From: Deinococcus ficus
GTDB lineage: Bacteria; Deinococcota; Deinococci; Deinococcales; Deinococcaceae
NCBI RefSeq assembly: GCF_003444775.1
Contig: NZ_CP021081.1
Coordinates: forward strand, 262,001-326,000
Reading direction: 5' to 3'
Length of the DNA stretch: 64,000 nt
The notes under the pieces are model-generated. The model did not search any database, had not been told where the DNA came from, and saw only the letters and a program-made list of their open reading frames with translations. Below, in pieces: positions 30,654-40,177 of the stretch; the stretch's first letter is position 1; each line of letters starts with the position of its first letter. Both the position numbers and the translations under genes were made by a program.

Positions 30654-31445
30654 ATGGAATTCACCTGGACCGCCACCACCGAACGGGAACTCAGCGCGCA
30701 GGGACAGAAGCTGGAGGTGCTGGAATACAGCGCCCACCCCATGGAAGCCCCCGTGCAGGGCTACATGCAGGGCCTCACCCGCCCCAGCCGCTGGCGCCAG
30801 CTCGCCATTCACACCACCACCGGCGCCACCCTGGAAGCCGGCGCGCTGCAGTACCTGCGCGGCAACCTGGAAATGCAGGCCGTGTCGGCCTCCGGCTCGG
30901 GCGGCGGCCTGGGCGGGTTCCTGCGCGGGGCCGTGACGGCCGCCGCCACCGGCGAGGGCATGTACAAGACCGCCCTCAAGGGCCAGGGTGTGGTCTACAC
31001 CGAACCCACCCGGCTTCACCTGCTGCTGGGGGAACTGCGCGGCGAGTCCCTGATCGTGGACGACGGCGCTTTTGTCGCCTGCGTGGGCGACATCAGCGTG
31101 GGCCGGCACGTCAACCAGGGCTTCGCGCAGATGGTCGGCAGCGGCGAGGGCCGCGTGCAGCCCAAACTGACCGGCAGCGGCCTGTTCGCCCTGCAGAGCC
31201 CCGTGCCGCCCGAGGAATTCCAGCTGCTGGAACTGCAGAACGACGTGCTGAAGGTGGACGGCAACCTCGTGATCGCGTACACCGACAGCCTGCAGTTCAG
31301 CGTGGAACGCAGCAGCCGCGGCCTGATCGGCAGCGCCAAGACCGGCGAGGGCTTCATCCAGGCGTTCCGCGGCACCGGGCGCGTGTGGCTGTGCCCCACC
31401 CTGCCCCTGCACGCCGGACCGCTGGGCGCCGTCACCTCGCTGTAA
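30654..31445 (+). CDS. AIM24-family (DUF124) protein
   Basis: The 263-residue protein has the AIM24/TRAP-like double beta-barrel. Examples are SGGGGLGG-like loops ([40 protein letters not shown] region) and the closing [30 protein letters not shown]. Bacterial AIM24 proteins are soluble and of unknown function; in yeast mitochondria Aim24 stabilises membrane complexes. The ATG at 30654 has TAATGC 5 nt upstream; an ATG at 30645 is also in frame. A terminator follows. Interestingly, the next gene is also a homologue of a yeast mitochondrial inner-membrane factor. Confidence 0.88.
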   Translation: MEFTWTATTERELSAQGQKLEVLEYSAHPMEAPVQGYMQGLTRPSRWRQLAIHTTTGATLEAGALQYLRGNLEMQAVSASGSGGGLGGFLRGAVTAAATGEGMYKTALKGQGVVYTEPTRLHLLLGELRGESLIVDDGAFVACVGDISVGRHVNQGFAQMVGSGEGRVQPKLTGSGLFALQSPVPPEEFQLLELQNDVLKVDGNLVIAYTDSLQFSVERSSRGLIGSAKTGEGFIQAFRGTGRVWLCPTLPLHAGPLGAVTSL

Positions 31446-31461
31446 GGTTCGCCCCCGTCCG

Positions 31462-31488
31462 CTCCCCTCCATGCGGGGGGAGTTTTTT
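31462..31488 (+). terminator. Intrinsic terminator of the AIM24 gene
   Basis: CTCCCC pairs with GGGGAG across an 8-9-nt loop, followed by TTTTTT. Confidence 0.82.
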
Positions 31489-31632
31489 CGTGCCGCTCCG
31501 CCGTTGTGCGCGTGGCCGGGTCCGCCAAACAGCGCAGGCGCGCGATGCCTACCGGACGCTACCTTCCGCGTGTCGCGTGGACGTGCCACGCCAAACGCGG
31601 TGCCCCGTCCGCCACTCCCAAACGGCAAAACC

Positions 31633-32970
31633 ATGGATCCCCTGAACCTTCACAGCCTGTGGCTGGAGGCGCAGGCGACGGTTCAGCACACCCTCGCGAA
31701 CAATGAGTTCGCCCAGGGCGGCCTGCTGATCGGTCTGCTGAGCGCCCTGGCCGTGTACGCCCGCACCCTCCCCGGCCAGCTCTGGACCCGCACGAAGGGC
31801 CGCCTGACCCTCACGCTGGAAGTGCAGGGCGACGACGCCGCCTTCCCGTGGCTGGCCGCGTGGCTCGCCGCGCAGCCGGTGGGCCGCCACCTGCGGCACC
31901 TGGGCGTGGTTACCCGCTACAACGAGCAGATGGGCGGCCAGAACCTCCTGCTCGGCACCGACCAGGACGGCGACGACATTCACGTCCGCCTGGTGCCGCT
32001 CAGCGGGCAGGTGATCCTGCGCTACCGCGGTCACTGGCTGCTCGCGCGGCCCAGCCGAGAGAAACGCGAGGGCCAGGGCGAGCGCTTCCTGGGGTACACG
32101 CACAGCCTCACCTTCCGCATGCTCACCCGCAGCCGCGCCGTGATTCCCCACCTGCTGCGCGAGGCGTACGAATTCACCGCCGGAAAGGCCGACGGCAAGG
32201 TCGAGATTCACGTGCCGCAGTACGAGAACTGGACCCTGGCCGAACGCCGCGCCGCCCGCCCGCTGGGCAGCCTGATCTACGACGGCGGACTGTTGGACAC
32301 CCTGCAGGCCGACCTGCGCGACTTCTTCCGGGACCGCGACTGGTACGCCGACATGGGCATCCCCTACCGCCGCGGGTACCTGCTGCACGGCCCGCCCGGA
32401 AACGGCAAGAGCAGCCTCGTGGCCGCGCTGGCCGGCGACGCCGGACTGAACGTCTGCGTGCTGAACCTCGCCACGCCCGACCTCACCGACGACCGCCTCA
32501 CCGCCCTATTGGGGAACCTGCCCCGGCGCGCCCTGCTGCTGCTGGAGGACATCGACGCTGTCTTCCTCGGCCGCGAGCCGCGCGCCCCCGGCGTGAAACT
32601 CAGCTTCAACGGCCTGCTCAACGCCCTGGACGGCGTCGCCGCCGGCGAGGGCCGCATCACGTTCATGACCACCAACGACCTGGCCGGGCTGGACGCCGCC
32701 CTGATCCGCCCGGGCCGCGCCGACCGCCACGTCCTGATCGGGAACGCCACCCGCGCGCAGGTGGCCGGAATGCTCCGCCGCTTCTGGCCCGACTGGACGC
32801 CCGCCGAGGTGGACGCCCTGGCGGCCGGGGTGCCGGACGGATTGCTCAGCATGGCCCGCGTGCAGGAGTACCTGCTGGAACGCCGCACAGACGCGGAGGC
32901 CGTGCGCCGCGACTGGCCGCAGCTGACGGGCGCAGGCTGCCCCACCCGCCTGAACCTCCTGGCCGGATAA
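31633..32970 (+). CDS. BCS1-like membrane-anchored AAA+ ATPase
   Basis: The 445-residue protein has a single membrane segment (about residues 28-45, GGLLIGLLSALAVYA). A BCS1-specific middle domain (about 60-230) contains HSLTFRMLTRSRAVIPHLLREA and VPQYENWTLAERRAARPLGSLIY. The C-terminal AAA domain has Walker A GPPGNGKSS (253-261), Walker B LLLLEDID (301-308), sensor-1 MTTND (345-349) and arginine fingers in RPGRADRH. BCS1 in mitochondria moves the folded Rieske protein across the inner membrane; bacterial homologues are not well characterised. The terminator of cassette copy 2 lies downstream and could end this transcript. Confidence 0.9.
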   Translation: MDPLNLHSLWLEAQATVQHTLANNEFAQGGLLIGLLSALAVYARTLPGQLWTRTKGRLTLTLEVQGDDAAFPWLAAWLAAQPVGRHLRHLGVVTRYNEQMGGQNLLLGTDQDGDDIHVRLVPLSGQVILRYRGHWLLARPSREKREGQGERFLGYTHSLTFRMLTRSRAVIPHLLREAYEFTAGKADGKVEIHVPQYENWTLAERRAARPLGSLIYDGGLLDTLQADLRDFFRDRDWYADMGIPYRRGYLLHGPPGNGKSSLVAALAGDAGLNVCVLNLATPDLTDDRLTALLGNLPRRALLLLEDIDAVFLGREPRAPGVKLSFNGLLNALDGVAAGEGRITFMTTNDLAGLDAALIRPGRADRHVLIGNATRAQVAGMLRRFWPDWTPAEVDALAAGVPDGLLSMARVQEYLLERRTDAEAVRRDWPQLTGAGCPTRLNLLAG

Positions 32971-33004
32971 GCCGGGGCCTGCCCCTCATTCAGGGCAGGC
33001 CCCG

Positions 33005-33080
33005 CTGCATGACCTTGACGGGCGCTGCATACCGCGCTATCTTTTTGCCTAGCAGCGTCCGAGTGGCGCGTTTTTTATCG
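33005..33080 (+). other. Promoter-terminator cassette, copy 2 (subtype B)
   Basis: TTGACG (33015-33020), 17-bp spacer, TATCTT (33038-33043), then a hairpin GCGTC-cgagt-GGCGC (33055-33069) and TTTTTT (33071-33076), ATCGC. A GCATAcc-like heptamer lies upstream of the -35 (GCATGAC) and a full one (GCATACC) in the spacer. The stem has a G-U pair where copy 3 has G-C, so pairing is kept although the sequence changed. It lies between two convergent genes, the BCS1-like ATPase and mobA, and its end touches the mobA stop codon. Confidence 0.7.
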
Positions 33081-33683
33081 CTTGGATTCCATCAGTTGTT
33101 CCAGATCGGTGGGCGTGTTCACGTTCCGCAGCAGGTCGGGCGACAGGCCCAGAGGAACCAGATCCACCGTCCGCACCGCTTCCGGCGGGGCCGCCTGCCG
33201 CAGTCGCCGTTCCCCGGCGTCCAGCAGCGCCGTGACCCGCGGCCGCAGTGCCGTGTGGTACAGCGCCCCCAGCGGCTGCGCCCGGCCACTGTCGTCCAGC
33301 GCCTGCACGCTTAGCACGCCGGGCGGCACGCCCGCGCTGGCGGCCACCAGGGCCGCCCAGTACGCCGGGGTGAGCCCGGGCAGGTCCACACCCACGAACG
33401 CCACCCAGCCAGGCGGCGCGGCGGCCAGCGCCGCCTCCAGTCCCGCCAGCGGACCCTCGCCGGGGCGGGTGTCCGGCACCGCCCGCCAGCCGGGCAGGGC
33501 GTAGCGGCCGGGCGGGGCGACCAGCACGCGCTCCGGGAACGCGGCGAGGGCTCCGGCCACGTGAGTGAGCAGCGGGCGGCCGTGCAGGAGCGCGGCGGCC
33601 TTGTCCGTTCCGAAGCGGCGCGACTGCCCGCCGGCCGTGATGGCGGCGGTCAGAGTTGGCGGGACGTCACTCACGCGGGCCAC
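33075..33683 (-). CDS. mobA: Molybdenum cofactor guanylyltransferase
   Basis: The 202-residue protein transfers GMP to molybdopterin to form the guanine dinucleotide cofactor. The nucleotide-binding signature AITAGGQSRRFGTDKA is at residues 14-29. FVGVDLPGLTP carries the metal Asp, and RNVNTPTDLEQL ends the protein as in MobA. The GTG at 33683 overlaps the aldehyde dehydrogenase gene; a GTG at 33674 is also possible. Start choice is uncertain but the family is clear. Likely co-transcribed with the dehydrogenase, although no molybdenum enzyme is seen nearby. Confidence 0.9.
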   Translation of the reverse strand: MARVSDVPPTLTAAITAGGQSRRFGTDKAAALLHGRPLLTHVAGALAAFPERVLVAPPGRYALPGWRAVPDTRPGEGPLAGLEAALAAAPPGWVAFVGVDLPGLTPAYWAALVAASAGVPPGVLSVQALDDSGRAQPLGALYHTALRPRVTALLDAGERRLRQAAPPEAVRTVDLVPLGLSPDLLRNVNTPTDLEQLMESKR

Positions 33684-35133
33684 TCTGGCGTTCCAGCTGC
33701 CTCAGGGCCCACGCCGCCAGCCGCGGCAGAGGCCGCCCGTACGGCGGGTAGGTGAACCCCGCGGCGCTGAATTTCCCTTCGTGCAGCACCGCGCGCTCGT
33801 GACTGAAGGTGCGGAAGCCGTGGTGGCCGTGGTACGCGCCCATGCCGCTGGGGCCCACCCCGCCGAATGGCAGGTGCGGGTTGGTGAGGTGAAGCACCGT
33901 GCCGTTCACGACCATCCCGCCGCTCGTCGTCTCGCGTTTCACCCGCTCGGTCACGCCCGGGTCCTGCGCGAACAGGTACAGCGCGAGCGGCGCGTCCAGC
34001 CGGCGAACGAGGTCCAGCGCCTCGTCCAGCGTGCGGTACGTCAGGACCGGCAGGACCGGACCGAACAGTTCCTCCTGCATCAGCGGCATGTCGGGCGTCA
34101 CGTCCACCACCACCGTCGGGGACACGAACCGCCCGGCCGGGTCGAACTCGCCGCCCAGGGCCACGCGCGCCCCCTGCGCCACCGAGCCCTCCGTCAGGGC
34201 CTGGAGGCGCTCCACGCTGGCGGCGTCCACCAGCCGGCCGTAGTCCGGGCCGGCCCGCAGCCACGCGCCGTCCCCGAAGCGGCGGGCGATCACGCGGTCC
34301 AGCCTCACGACCAGCTCGTCCCGCCACGCCTCCGGGATCAGCACGTAATCCGGCGCGACGCAGGTCTGCCCGGCGTTCAGGAGTTTGCCCCAGGCGAGCC
34401 GCTCGGCCGTGAGGGCCATGTCCGCGCTGCCGTGCACAATGGCCGGGCTCTTGCCGCCCAGTTCCAGCGTCACGCTGGTCAGGTTCCGTGCGGCGGCCTC
34501 CATCACGCGGCGGCCCACCGCGGTGCTGCCCGTGAAGAAGATGTGGTCGAAGGGCAGGGCCGTCAGTGCCTGCGCCACGGCCGCGTCCCCCTCCACCACC
34601 GCCACCAGGTGCGGCTCGAACGCCGACTCCAGCAGCGCCCTCAGCGCCCGGGCGACGTTCGGGGCCTTCTCGCTGGGTTTCAGGATCACCGTGTTGCCCG
34701 CCGCGAGACTGGCGGCCAGCGGGGCCAGCGCCAGATTCACCGGGTAGTTCCAGGGACTCAGGATCAGGGTGACGCCGCGGGCCTGCGCGCGGATCTCGCT
34801 GGTGGATCCGGTCAGCGCCAGCGTGGACGCCACGCGCCGGGGCGACATCCAGCGCGGCAGGCGGCGGATCATGTGCTGCAGCTCCTCCAGCACGGGGTGG
34901 ATCTCGGTGATCTCGGCCTCGGCGCGGCTCTTGCCCAGGTCGGCGGCCAGCGCCTGGGCGAGCGGCACGCGGTGTGCGCGCAGGGCGTCGTACAGGCGGC
35001 GCAGGATCACCTGCCGCTGCGCGGCGGTCGTCTGCGCGGCCCGCCAGCGCCACGCGCGCTGCCGGTCGAACAGGGCCTGAAGTTCGGCGGGAGAACCCTC
35101 GGGGGGACGGAACGGAACGGCGTTGCCGGTCAT
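33667..35133 (-). CDS. Aldehyde dehydrogenase (class 3-like, NAD(P)-dependent)
   Basis: The 488-residue enzyme oxidises aldehydes to acids. The cofactor and active-site motifs are ILSPWNYPVNLALAP, FTGSTAVGR (Rossmann loop), the general base E224 in LELGGKSP, and nucleophile C258 in NAGQTCVAPDYVL. The C-terminal hydrophobic-basic tail (YPPYGRPLPRLAAWALRQL) resembles class 3 fatty-aldehyde dehydrogenases. GAGGTG lies about 7 nt before the ATG. It overlaps mobA at its 3' end. A TAGACT box about 45 nt upstream (near 35195) may be its -10. Confidence 0.93.
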   Translation of the reverse strand: MTGNAVPFRPPEGSPAELQALFDRQRAWRWRAAQTTAAQRQVILRRLYDALRAHRVPLAQALAADLGKSRAEAEITEIHPVLEELQHMIRRLPRWMSPRRVASTLALTGSTSEIRAQARGVTLILSPWNYPVNLALAPLAASLAAGNTVILKPSEKAPNVARALRALLESAFEPHLVAVVEGDAAVAQALTALPFDHIFFTGSTAVGRRVMEAAARNLTSVTLELGGKSPAIVHGSADMALTAERLAWGKLLNAGQTCVAPDYVLIPEAWRDELVVRLDRVIARRFGDGAWLRAGPDYGRLVDAASVERLQALTEGSVAQGARVALGGEFDPAGRFVSPTVVVDVTPDMPLMQEELFGPVLPVLTYRTLDEALDLVRRLDAPLALYLFAQDPGVTERVKRETTSGGMVVNGTVLHLTNPHLPFGGVGPSGMGAYHGHHGFRTFSHERAVLHEGKFSAAGFTYPPYGRPLPRLAAWALRQLERQSGPRE

Positions 35134-35231
35134 GGGGAGCACCTCGGGCAGGAAAGGCGGGGGCCGCAGCGAAGGAATTGAACCCAGTCTAGGGGCCGGG
35201 GCGGCCGGCTTCTGTGCGCTGCGTTCCCGGA

Positions 35232-36425
35232 TCAGCCCGGCCCGGCCGGCCCCCGGCCCCGCTGCCCGGCGTACACCACGGCCCGCACCAGTTTCTCCAC
35301 CGGGCCCATGCCCAGGTGCCGCAGCCACCACGCACTCACCGGCAGCTGCGCCAGCCCCACGCCGACGGCCAGCAGCAGCCCGGCCGCCGCGCCCCAGCGC
35401 CCGAACTGCGCCCCGGCGTACGGGTAGAACAGCAGCGTCATCAGCACGCTCTGCGAGAGGTAGTTGCTCATCGCGACCCGCCCGCTGGCCGCGAAGTGCC
35501 GCCACCACCCCAGCCGCCCCTGCGCGGCCAGCAGGCCCAGCAGGCCCACGTACCCCAGCGCGCCCGCCAGCCCGCCCGCCATCCGCACGGGTGTGGACAG
35601 CAGCCCCGCGGCGCGGTCCGCGTGCGTGTTCAGCACCGCCAGCCACACGCCCAGCGCCAGCCCCAGTGGCACCCCCACCCACGCCAGGCGCCGCCACAGG
35701 CGCAAGTGGTTCTGTGGCCGACCGAGCACTCCGGTGCGCTGCGCGGCCACGCCGAGCAGGAACAGCGCCAGCAGCCACGGCCCGTTGTACAGGTTCCCGC
35801 CGATCACGTTGCTCCAGAAGTCCGCGGCCCGCTCCACGAACAGTTCCGCGTACCCCTGCCCGGGCCGCAGGTCCGGCAGGCCCGTGAACCGCGGCCGGTC
35901 AGCCCCGCCATTCGCGTACGACGCGGCCGCCTCCATGCCCCAAACGAACAGCCCGTACCCGCCAGACGCCACGGCCGCCGTGAGCACCGCGCCCGCCCCC
36001 AGGCGCACCGTGAACAGCAGGAAGAACGCCATCAGGGCGTAGTTGCTGATGATGTCGCCGTGCCACACGAACACGAAGTGCGCCCACCCGATCAGCAGCA
36101 GGATCAGGTGCCGCCGCGCGAACAGCGCCGCGCCGTGCCGCGCGAGCAGGCCGGCCGCGCCCCACCCGAACAGCATCGCGAAGATGCTGATGAACCGCCC
36201 GTTCGCCAGCACGTCCGTGATCACCTGCGCCACGCTGTCCAGCCCGCGCTGCTGCCACGGCAGGAACCCCGCGAAGTCCTGCATGTTCACGACCAGAATG
36301 CCCAGCAGCGCCACCCCGCGCAGCACATCGGGCAGCACCGCCCGTTCCCGCACCGGGCCGGCGGGGGGCGGCGCCGCGTCCGGCAGGGTGGGGGAGAGCT
36401 CGGGCGGCTGACTGGGGGCGCTCAC
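35232..36425 (-). CDS. DUF418 (YeiB-family) membrane protein
   Basis: This protein of 397 residues has about ten membrane helices. It carries [21 protein letters not shown] at the start, the usual YeiB/acyltransferase-3-related opening, and the DUF418 C-terminal region [20 protein letters not shown]. The family is related to heparan-alpha-glucosaminide acetyltransferase and acyltransferase 3 proteins; its function in bacteria is not established. The start is a GTG with TAGCCT 6 nt before it. Cassette copy 4 lies directly upstream in the same orientation and ends about 40 bp before the start codon. Confidence 0.9.
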   Translation of the reverse strand: MSAPSQPPELSPTLPDAAPPPAGPVRERAVLPDVLRGVALLGILVVNMQDFAGFLPWQQRGLDSVAQVITDVLANGRFISIFAMLFGWGAAGLLARHGAALFARRHLILLLIGWAHFVFVWHGDIISNYALMAFFLLFTVRLGAGAVLTAAVASGGYGLFVWGMEAAASYANGGADRPRFTGLPDLRPGQGYAELFVERAADFWSNVIGGNLYNGPWLLALFLLGVAAQRTGVLGRPQNHLRLWRRLAWVGVPLGLALGVWLAVLNTHADRAAGLLSTPVRMAGGLAGALGYVGLLGLLAAQGRLGWWRHFAASGRVAMSNYLSQSVLMTLLFYPYAGAQFGRWGAAAGLLLAVGVGLAQLPVSAWWLRHLGMGPVEKLVRAVVYAGQRGRGPAGPG

Positions 36426-36431
36426 CCGCGC

Positions 36432-36437
36432 AGGCTA
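36432..36437 (-). promoter_or_regulatory. -10 box of leaderless DUF418 gene
   Basis: TAGCCT on the minus strand lies 6 nt before the GTG at 36425 and supports that GTG. Confidence 0.55.
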
Positions 36438-36460
36438 GCGCGTTCCGGGCTGCGTGCACG

Positions 36461-36534
36461 GCAATAAAAAAGCCGCCCTCGCAGGCGGTGATAAAACCAA
36501 GATACCGTCATATGCAGGGCAGGTCAAGGCTATG
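36461..36534 (-). other. Promoter-terminator cassette, copy 4 (subtype A)
   Basis: On the minus strand: TTGACC (36522-36527), 17-bp spacer, TATCTT (36499-36504), then a hairpin of CCGCC/GGCGG (36473-36488) and TTTTTT (36466-36471), ATTGCC. The GCATA heptamer occurs upstream of the -35 and again 20 bp on, in the spacer. It sits between the divergent DUF418 and DUF4385 genes. Here the cassette points at DUF418, so it could also act as an attenuated upstream promoter for that gene. Confidence 0.65.
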
Positions 36535-36600
36535 CGCCGGATTCAGGCGCGGTGAAGGAAGGCTGCACCGCACGGCCCGCCCCACGTCCTTTACTGCGGC

Positions 36601-37092
36601 ATGCCCAAGTTCGACTACTCCCTGCACTACGCCGAACTGGACCTGCGCGCCCGCCCGGACCTGTACCGCGTGGGCGTGGGCGAACAGGGCGTACTGCTCG
36701 TGCAGCCTTACAAGAGCGAACTGCTGCCCCACTGGCGCTTCGCCACCCCGGACGTCGCCCGGCAAAGCAGCGAAACCCTGTACCACATGTTCCTGGACTA
36801 CCTGGCCGCCGACGACTTCGTGGGGGCAGACATGGCCCGCAAGTTCCTGCAGATGGGCTTCACGCGCGCCCGCCGGTACGCCAACCACAAGGGCGGGAAG
36901 AAGTACGCCGGCCCGGTGCCTGCCGACAAGAGAGGCCAGAGTGGCGCCCACGGCCGTCCTGAACTGCCCCGCACGCCCGAGGACCCGGTGAAGGCCGAAT
37001 CCGCCCGGATTTTCAAAGCGAAATGGGACCAGGCCGAGGCGAACGAGCAGTACGCCGAGATGAAAAAGGCCCACAAGGCGCAGTACGGTTGA
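36601..37092 (+). CDS. DUF4385 protein
   Basis: The 163-residue protein contains the DUF4385 core [32 protein letters not shown] and [31 protein letters not shown] basic, charged C-terminal extension follows ([29 protein letters not shown]). The family is found in bacteria and phages; function unknown. The basic helices suggest nucleic-acid contact (inference). No ribosome site; TTTACT lies 5 nt before the ATG. It is flanked on both sides by promoter-terminator cassettes (copies 4 and 3). Confidence 0.87.
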   Translation: MPKFDYSLHYAELDLRARPDLYRVGVGEQGVLLVQPYKSELLPHWRFATPDVARQSSETLYHMFLDYLAADDFVGADMARKFLQMGFTRARRYANHKGGKKYAGPVPADKRGQSGAHGRPELPRTPEDPVKAESARIFKAKWDQAEANEQYAEMKKAHKAQYG

Positions 37093-37107
37093 GCCGCCGG
37101 ACTCACC

Positions 37108-37183
37108 GCATACCCTTGACGCCGCGTGCATACCGCGCTATCTTTTTCCCTATCAGCGCCCGAGTGGCGCGTTTTTTATTGCC
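37108..37183 (+). other. Promoter-terminator cassette, copy 3 (subtype B)
   Basis: TTGACG (37116-37121), 17-bp spacer, TATCTT (37139-37144), then the hairpin GCGCC-cgagt-GGCGC (37156-37170) and TTTTTT (37172-37177), ATTGCC. GCATACC occurs at 37108 and again at 37128, 20 bp apart. It is almost identical to copy 2 across the promoter (GCATACCGCGCTATCTTT is shared). It sits between the 3' ends of the convergent DUF4385 and groEL genes. Confidence 0.72.
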
Positions 37184-37219
37184 TGTAGATGCCAACCGTC
37201 GGCAGGGCAGCGAGGACGA

Positions 37220-37276
37220 GCCCAGACAAACAGACAAACGAACGCCGCCCACCATGTTCTGGTGGGCGGCGTTCGT
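37220..37276 (-). terminator. Very long-stem terminator of groESL
   Basis: ACGAACGCCGCCCACCA (37238-37254) pairs with its exact complement (37260-37276) across a 5-nt loop: a perfect 17-bp stem. On the minus strand it is followed by TTTGTCTGTTTGTC, a broken U tract. It ends the groES-groEL transcript. Confidence 0.8.
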
Positions 37277-37316
37277 CTGGGGGCTCAGCGGCCCGTCAGC
37301 AGGGACTGAGTGGACT

Positions 37317-38981
<1,665 letters not shown>

Positions 38982-39011
38982 TCAGGGTGAGGCGGGCCCG
39001 GGGGCGCGGCC

Positions 39012-39299
39012 TTACTCGACGATGGCGAGGATGTCGCGTTCAGACAGGAGGCTGTAGTTCTTGCCTTCCAGGCTGACTTCGGTGCCGCCGTACTTGGCGA
39101 AGTACACAGTGTCGCCCACGTTGATGTCCATGGGGATGCGTTTGCCTTCGTCGGTCATCTTGCCGGCGCCGACGGCGACGACCTTGCCGCGCTGGCTCTT
39201 TTCCTTGGCGGTGTCGGGGACGTACAGGCCGCCGGCGGTCTTCTGCTCGGTCTCTTCGACGATTTCCACGAGTACGCGGTCACCTAGGGGTTTCAGCAT
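39012..39299 (-). CDS. groES: Co-chaperonin GroES
   Basis: The 95-residue lid subunit of the chaperonin begins [33 protein letters not shown]. It has the mobile loop in that region and the C-terminal [28 protein letters not shown] lies 6 nt before the ATG. It is first in the groESL operon; a near-consensus promoter lies about 80 bp upstream, and no CIRCE (HrcA) element was found. Confidence 0.98.
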   Translation of the reverse strand: MLKPLGDRVLVEIVEETEQKTAGGLYVPDTAKEKSQRGKVVAVGAGKMTDEGKRIPMDINVGDTVYFAKYGGTEVSLEGKNYSLLSERDILAIVE

Positions 39300-39382
39300 G
39301 GGGGTTCCTCCTGCGAATGATGTAAGAGTCTGGCGGCGGTCACGGCCGGCGTATCCGGCGCGTTTTCGCCGTTCCGCACGGA

Positions 39383-39412
39383 AGAATACTCAGGCAGTAA
39401 GAAAAATGTCAA
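39383..39412 (-). promoter_or_regulatory. Sigma-70 type promoter of groESL
   Basis: On the minus strand a perfect TTGACA (39407-39412) is followed after 18 bp by TATTCT (39383-39388), giving a leader of about 75 nt. The spacer starts with five T. No CIRCE inverted repeat (TTAGCACTC-N9-GAGTGCTAA) is present. Confidence 0.7.
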
Positions 39413-39502
39413 ATGCCCGAAGCTGGGAATCTGAGTCTGTGGCGCTCAAGGTGCGCTGGCACGCGAAATCGACGTATGCCTTCTTCAACTATTGTTTAAG
39501 AC

Positions 39503-39523
39503 GTATATATATCGATCATATAC
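39503..39523. promoter_or_regulatory. AT-rich palindrome upstream of the GGDEF-RHH gene
   Basis: A 21-bp imperfect palindrome, GTATAT-N9-ATATAC with ATCGAT near its middle, stands out in a 70% GC genome. A weak promoter for the plus-strand gene can be drawn over it (TTCAAC at 39484, TATATC at 39508). It is a plausible binding site for the ribbon-helix-helix domain of the gene that follows (inference). Confidence 0.45.
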
Positions 39524-39568
39524 TTAGGCCGAATTCTGCCCCTCGCCCACCCCGCAGGAGGACCCCGT

Positions 39569-40177
39569 ATGGCCGCCCGTCCCGTCATCCTCACCCGGCC
39601 CGCCTTCGAGGACGCCTTCCAGGCCCTCGCCGCCGCCCCCCTCACCCTCGCCCGTCTGGACCTCGACCACTTCAAGGAAGTCAACGACACCCTCGGCCAC
39701 ACCGAGGGCGACCGCGTGCTCCGCAGCGTGGAACGCCTGCTGTCCGGCAGCCTCCCCACCGGCAGCGTCATCGGCCGCATCGGCGGCGACGAGTACAGCG
39801 CCATCCTCCCGGAAACCGCCGCCGAAACCGCCCTGATCCTCTTCGACGAGGTCATTCGCCACTTCCACATCCACCGCGACCCCCACTGGCCCCGCACGCT
39901 GGGCCTCAGCGTCGGCCTCGCCGCCCGCCCCGCCCACGCCAGCACCTACCCCGACCTCAGCCGCGCCGCGGACGAGGCCCTGCTGCGCGCCAAACGCGAG
40001 GGTCGCGGCCGCGCCTGCATCTACGTGGAAAGCAAGATGGTCCTCAAGAGCAACTACTACCCCAAAAGCCAGCTCGACCGCCTGACCAAACTCTCCGCCG
40101 CCCTCGGGCAGACCGAGGCCAGCCTGCTGCGCGAGGCCCTGGACCGCCTGATCGAGCAGCACCGCGAGGCCCTGTGA
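39569..40177 (+). CDS. Diguanylate cyclase (GGDEF) fused to a C-terminal ribbon-helix-helix domain
   Basis: At 202 residues this is a compact soluble two-domain protein. The GGDEF domain spans about residues 10-150: the metal and nucleotide site [14 protein letters not shown] (27-40), [14 protein letters not shown], the signature GRIGGDEY (69-76), and the C-terminal [16 protein letters not shown]. All residues expected for c-di-GMP synthesis look intact; the RxxD product-inhibition site is absent. Residues 159-199, [36 protein letters not shown] in outline, have the look of a ribbon-helix-helix DNA-binding domain. AGGAGG lies 9 nt before the ATG. Its stop overlaps the start of the deaminase gene (GTGA). 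The fusion would tie c-di-GMP to DNA binding. Confidence 0.88.
   Translation: MAARPVILTRPAFEDAFQALAAAPLTLARLDLDHFKEVNDTLGHTEGDRVLRSVERLLSGSLPTGSVIGRIGGDEYSAILPETAAETALILFDEVIRHFHIHRDPHWPRTLGLSVGLAARPAHASTYPDLSRAADEALLRAKREGRGRACIYVESKMVLKSNYYPKSQLDRLTKLSAALGQTEASLLREALDRLIEQHREAL

Noticed and set aside
35160..35200. Sequence resembling a tRNA T-arm (GGGTTCAATTCC on the minus strand)
   Set aside because: No acceptor stem, D-arm or anticodon arm can be folded around it; it is probably the leader of the aldehyde dehydrogenase gene.
39300..39568. CIRCE/HrcA operator before groES
   Set aside because: No TTAGCACTC-N9-GAGTGCTAA or close variant is present; only a sigma-70 type promoter is seen.
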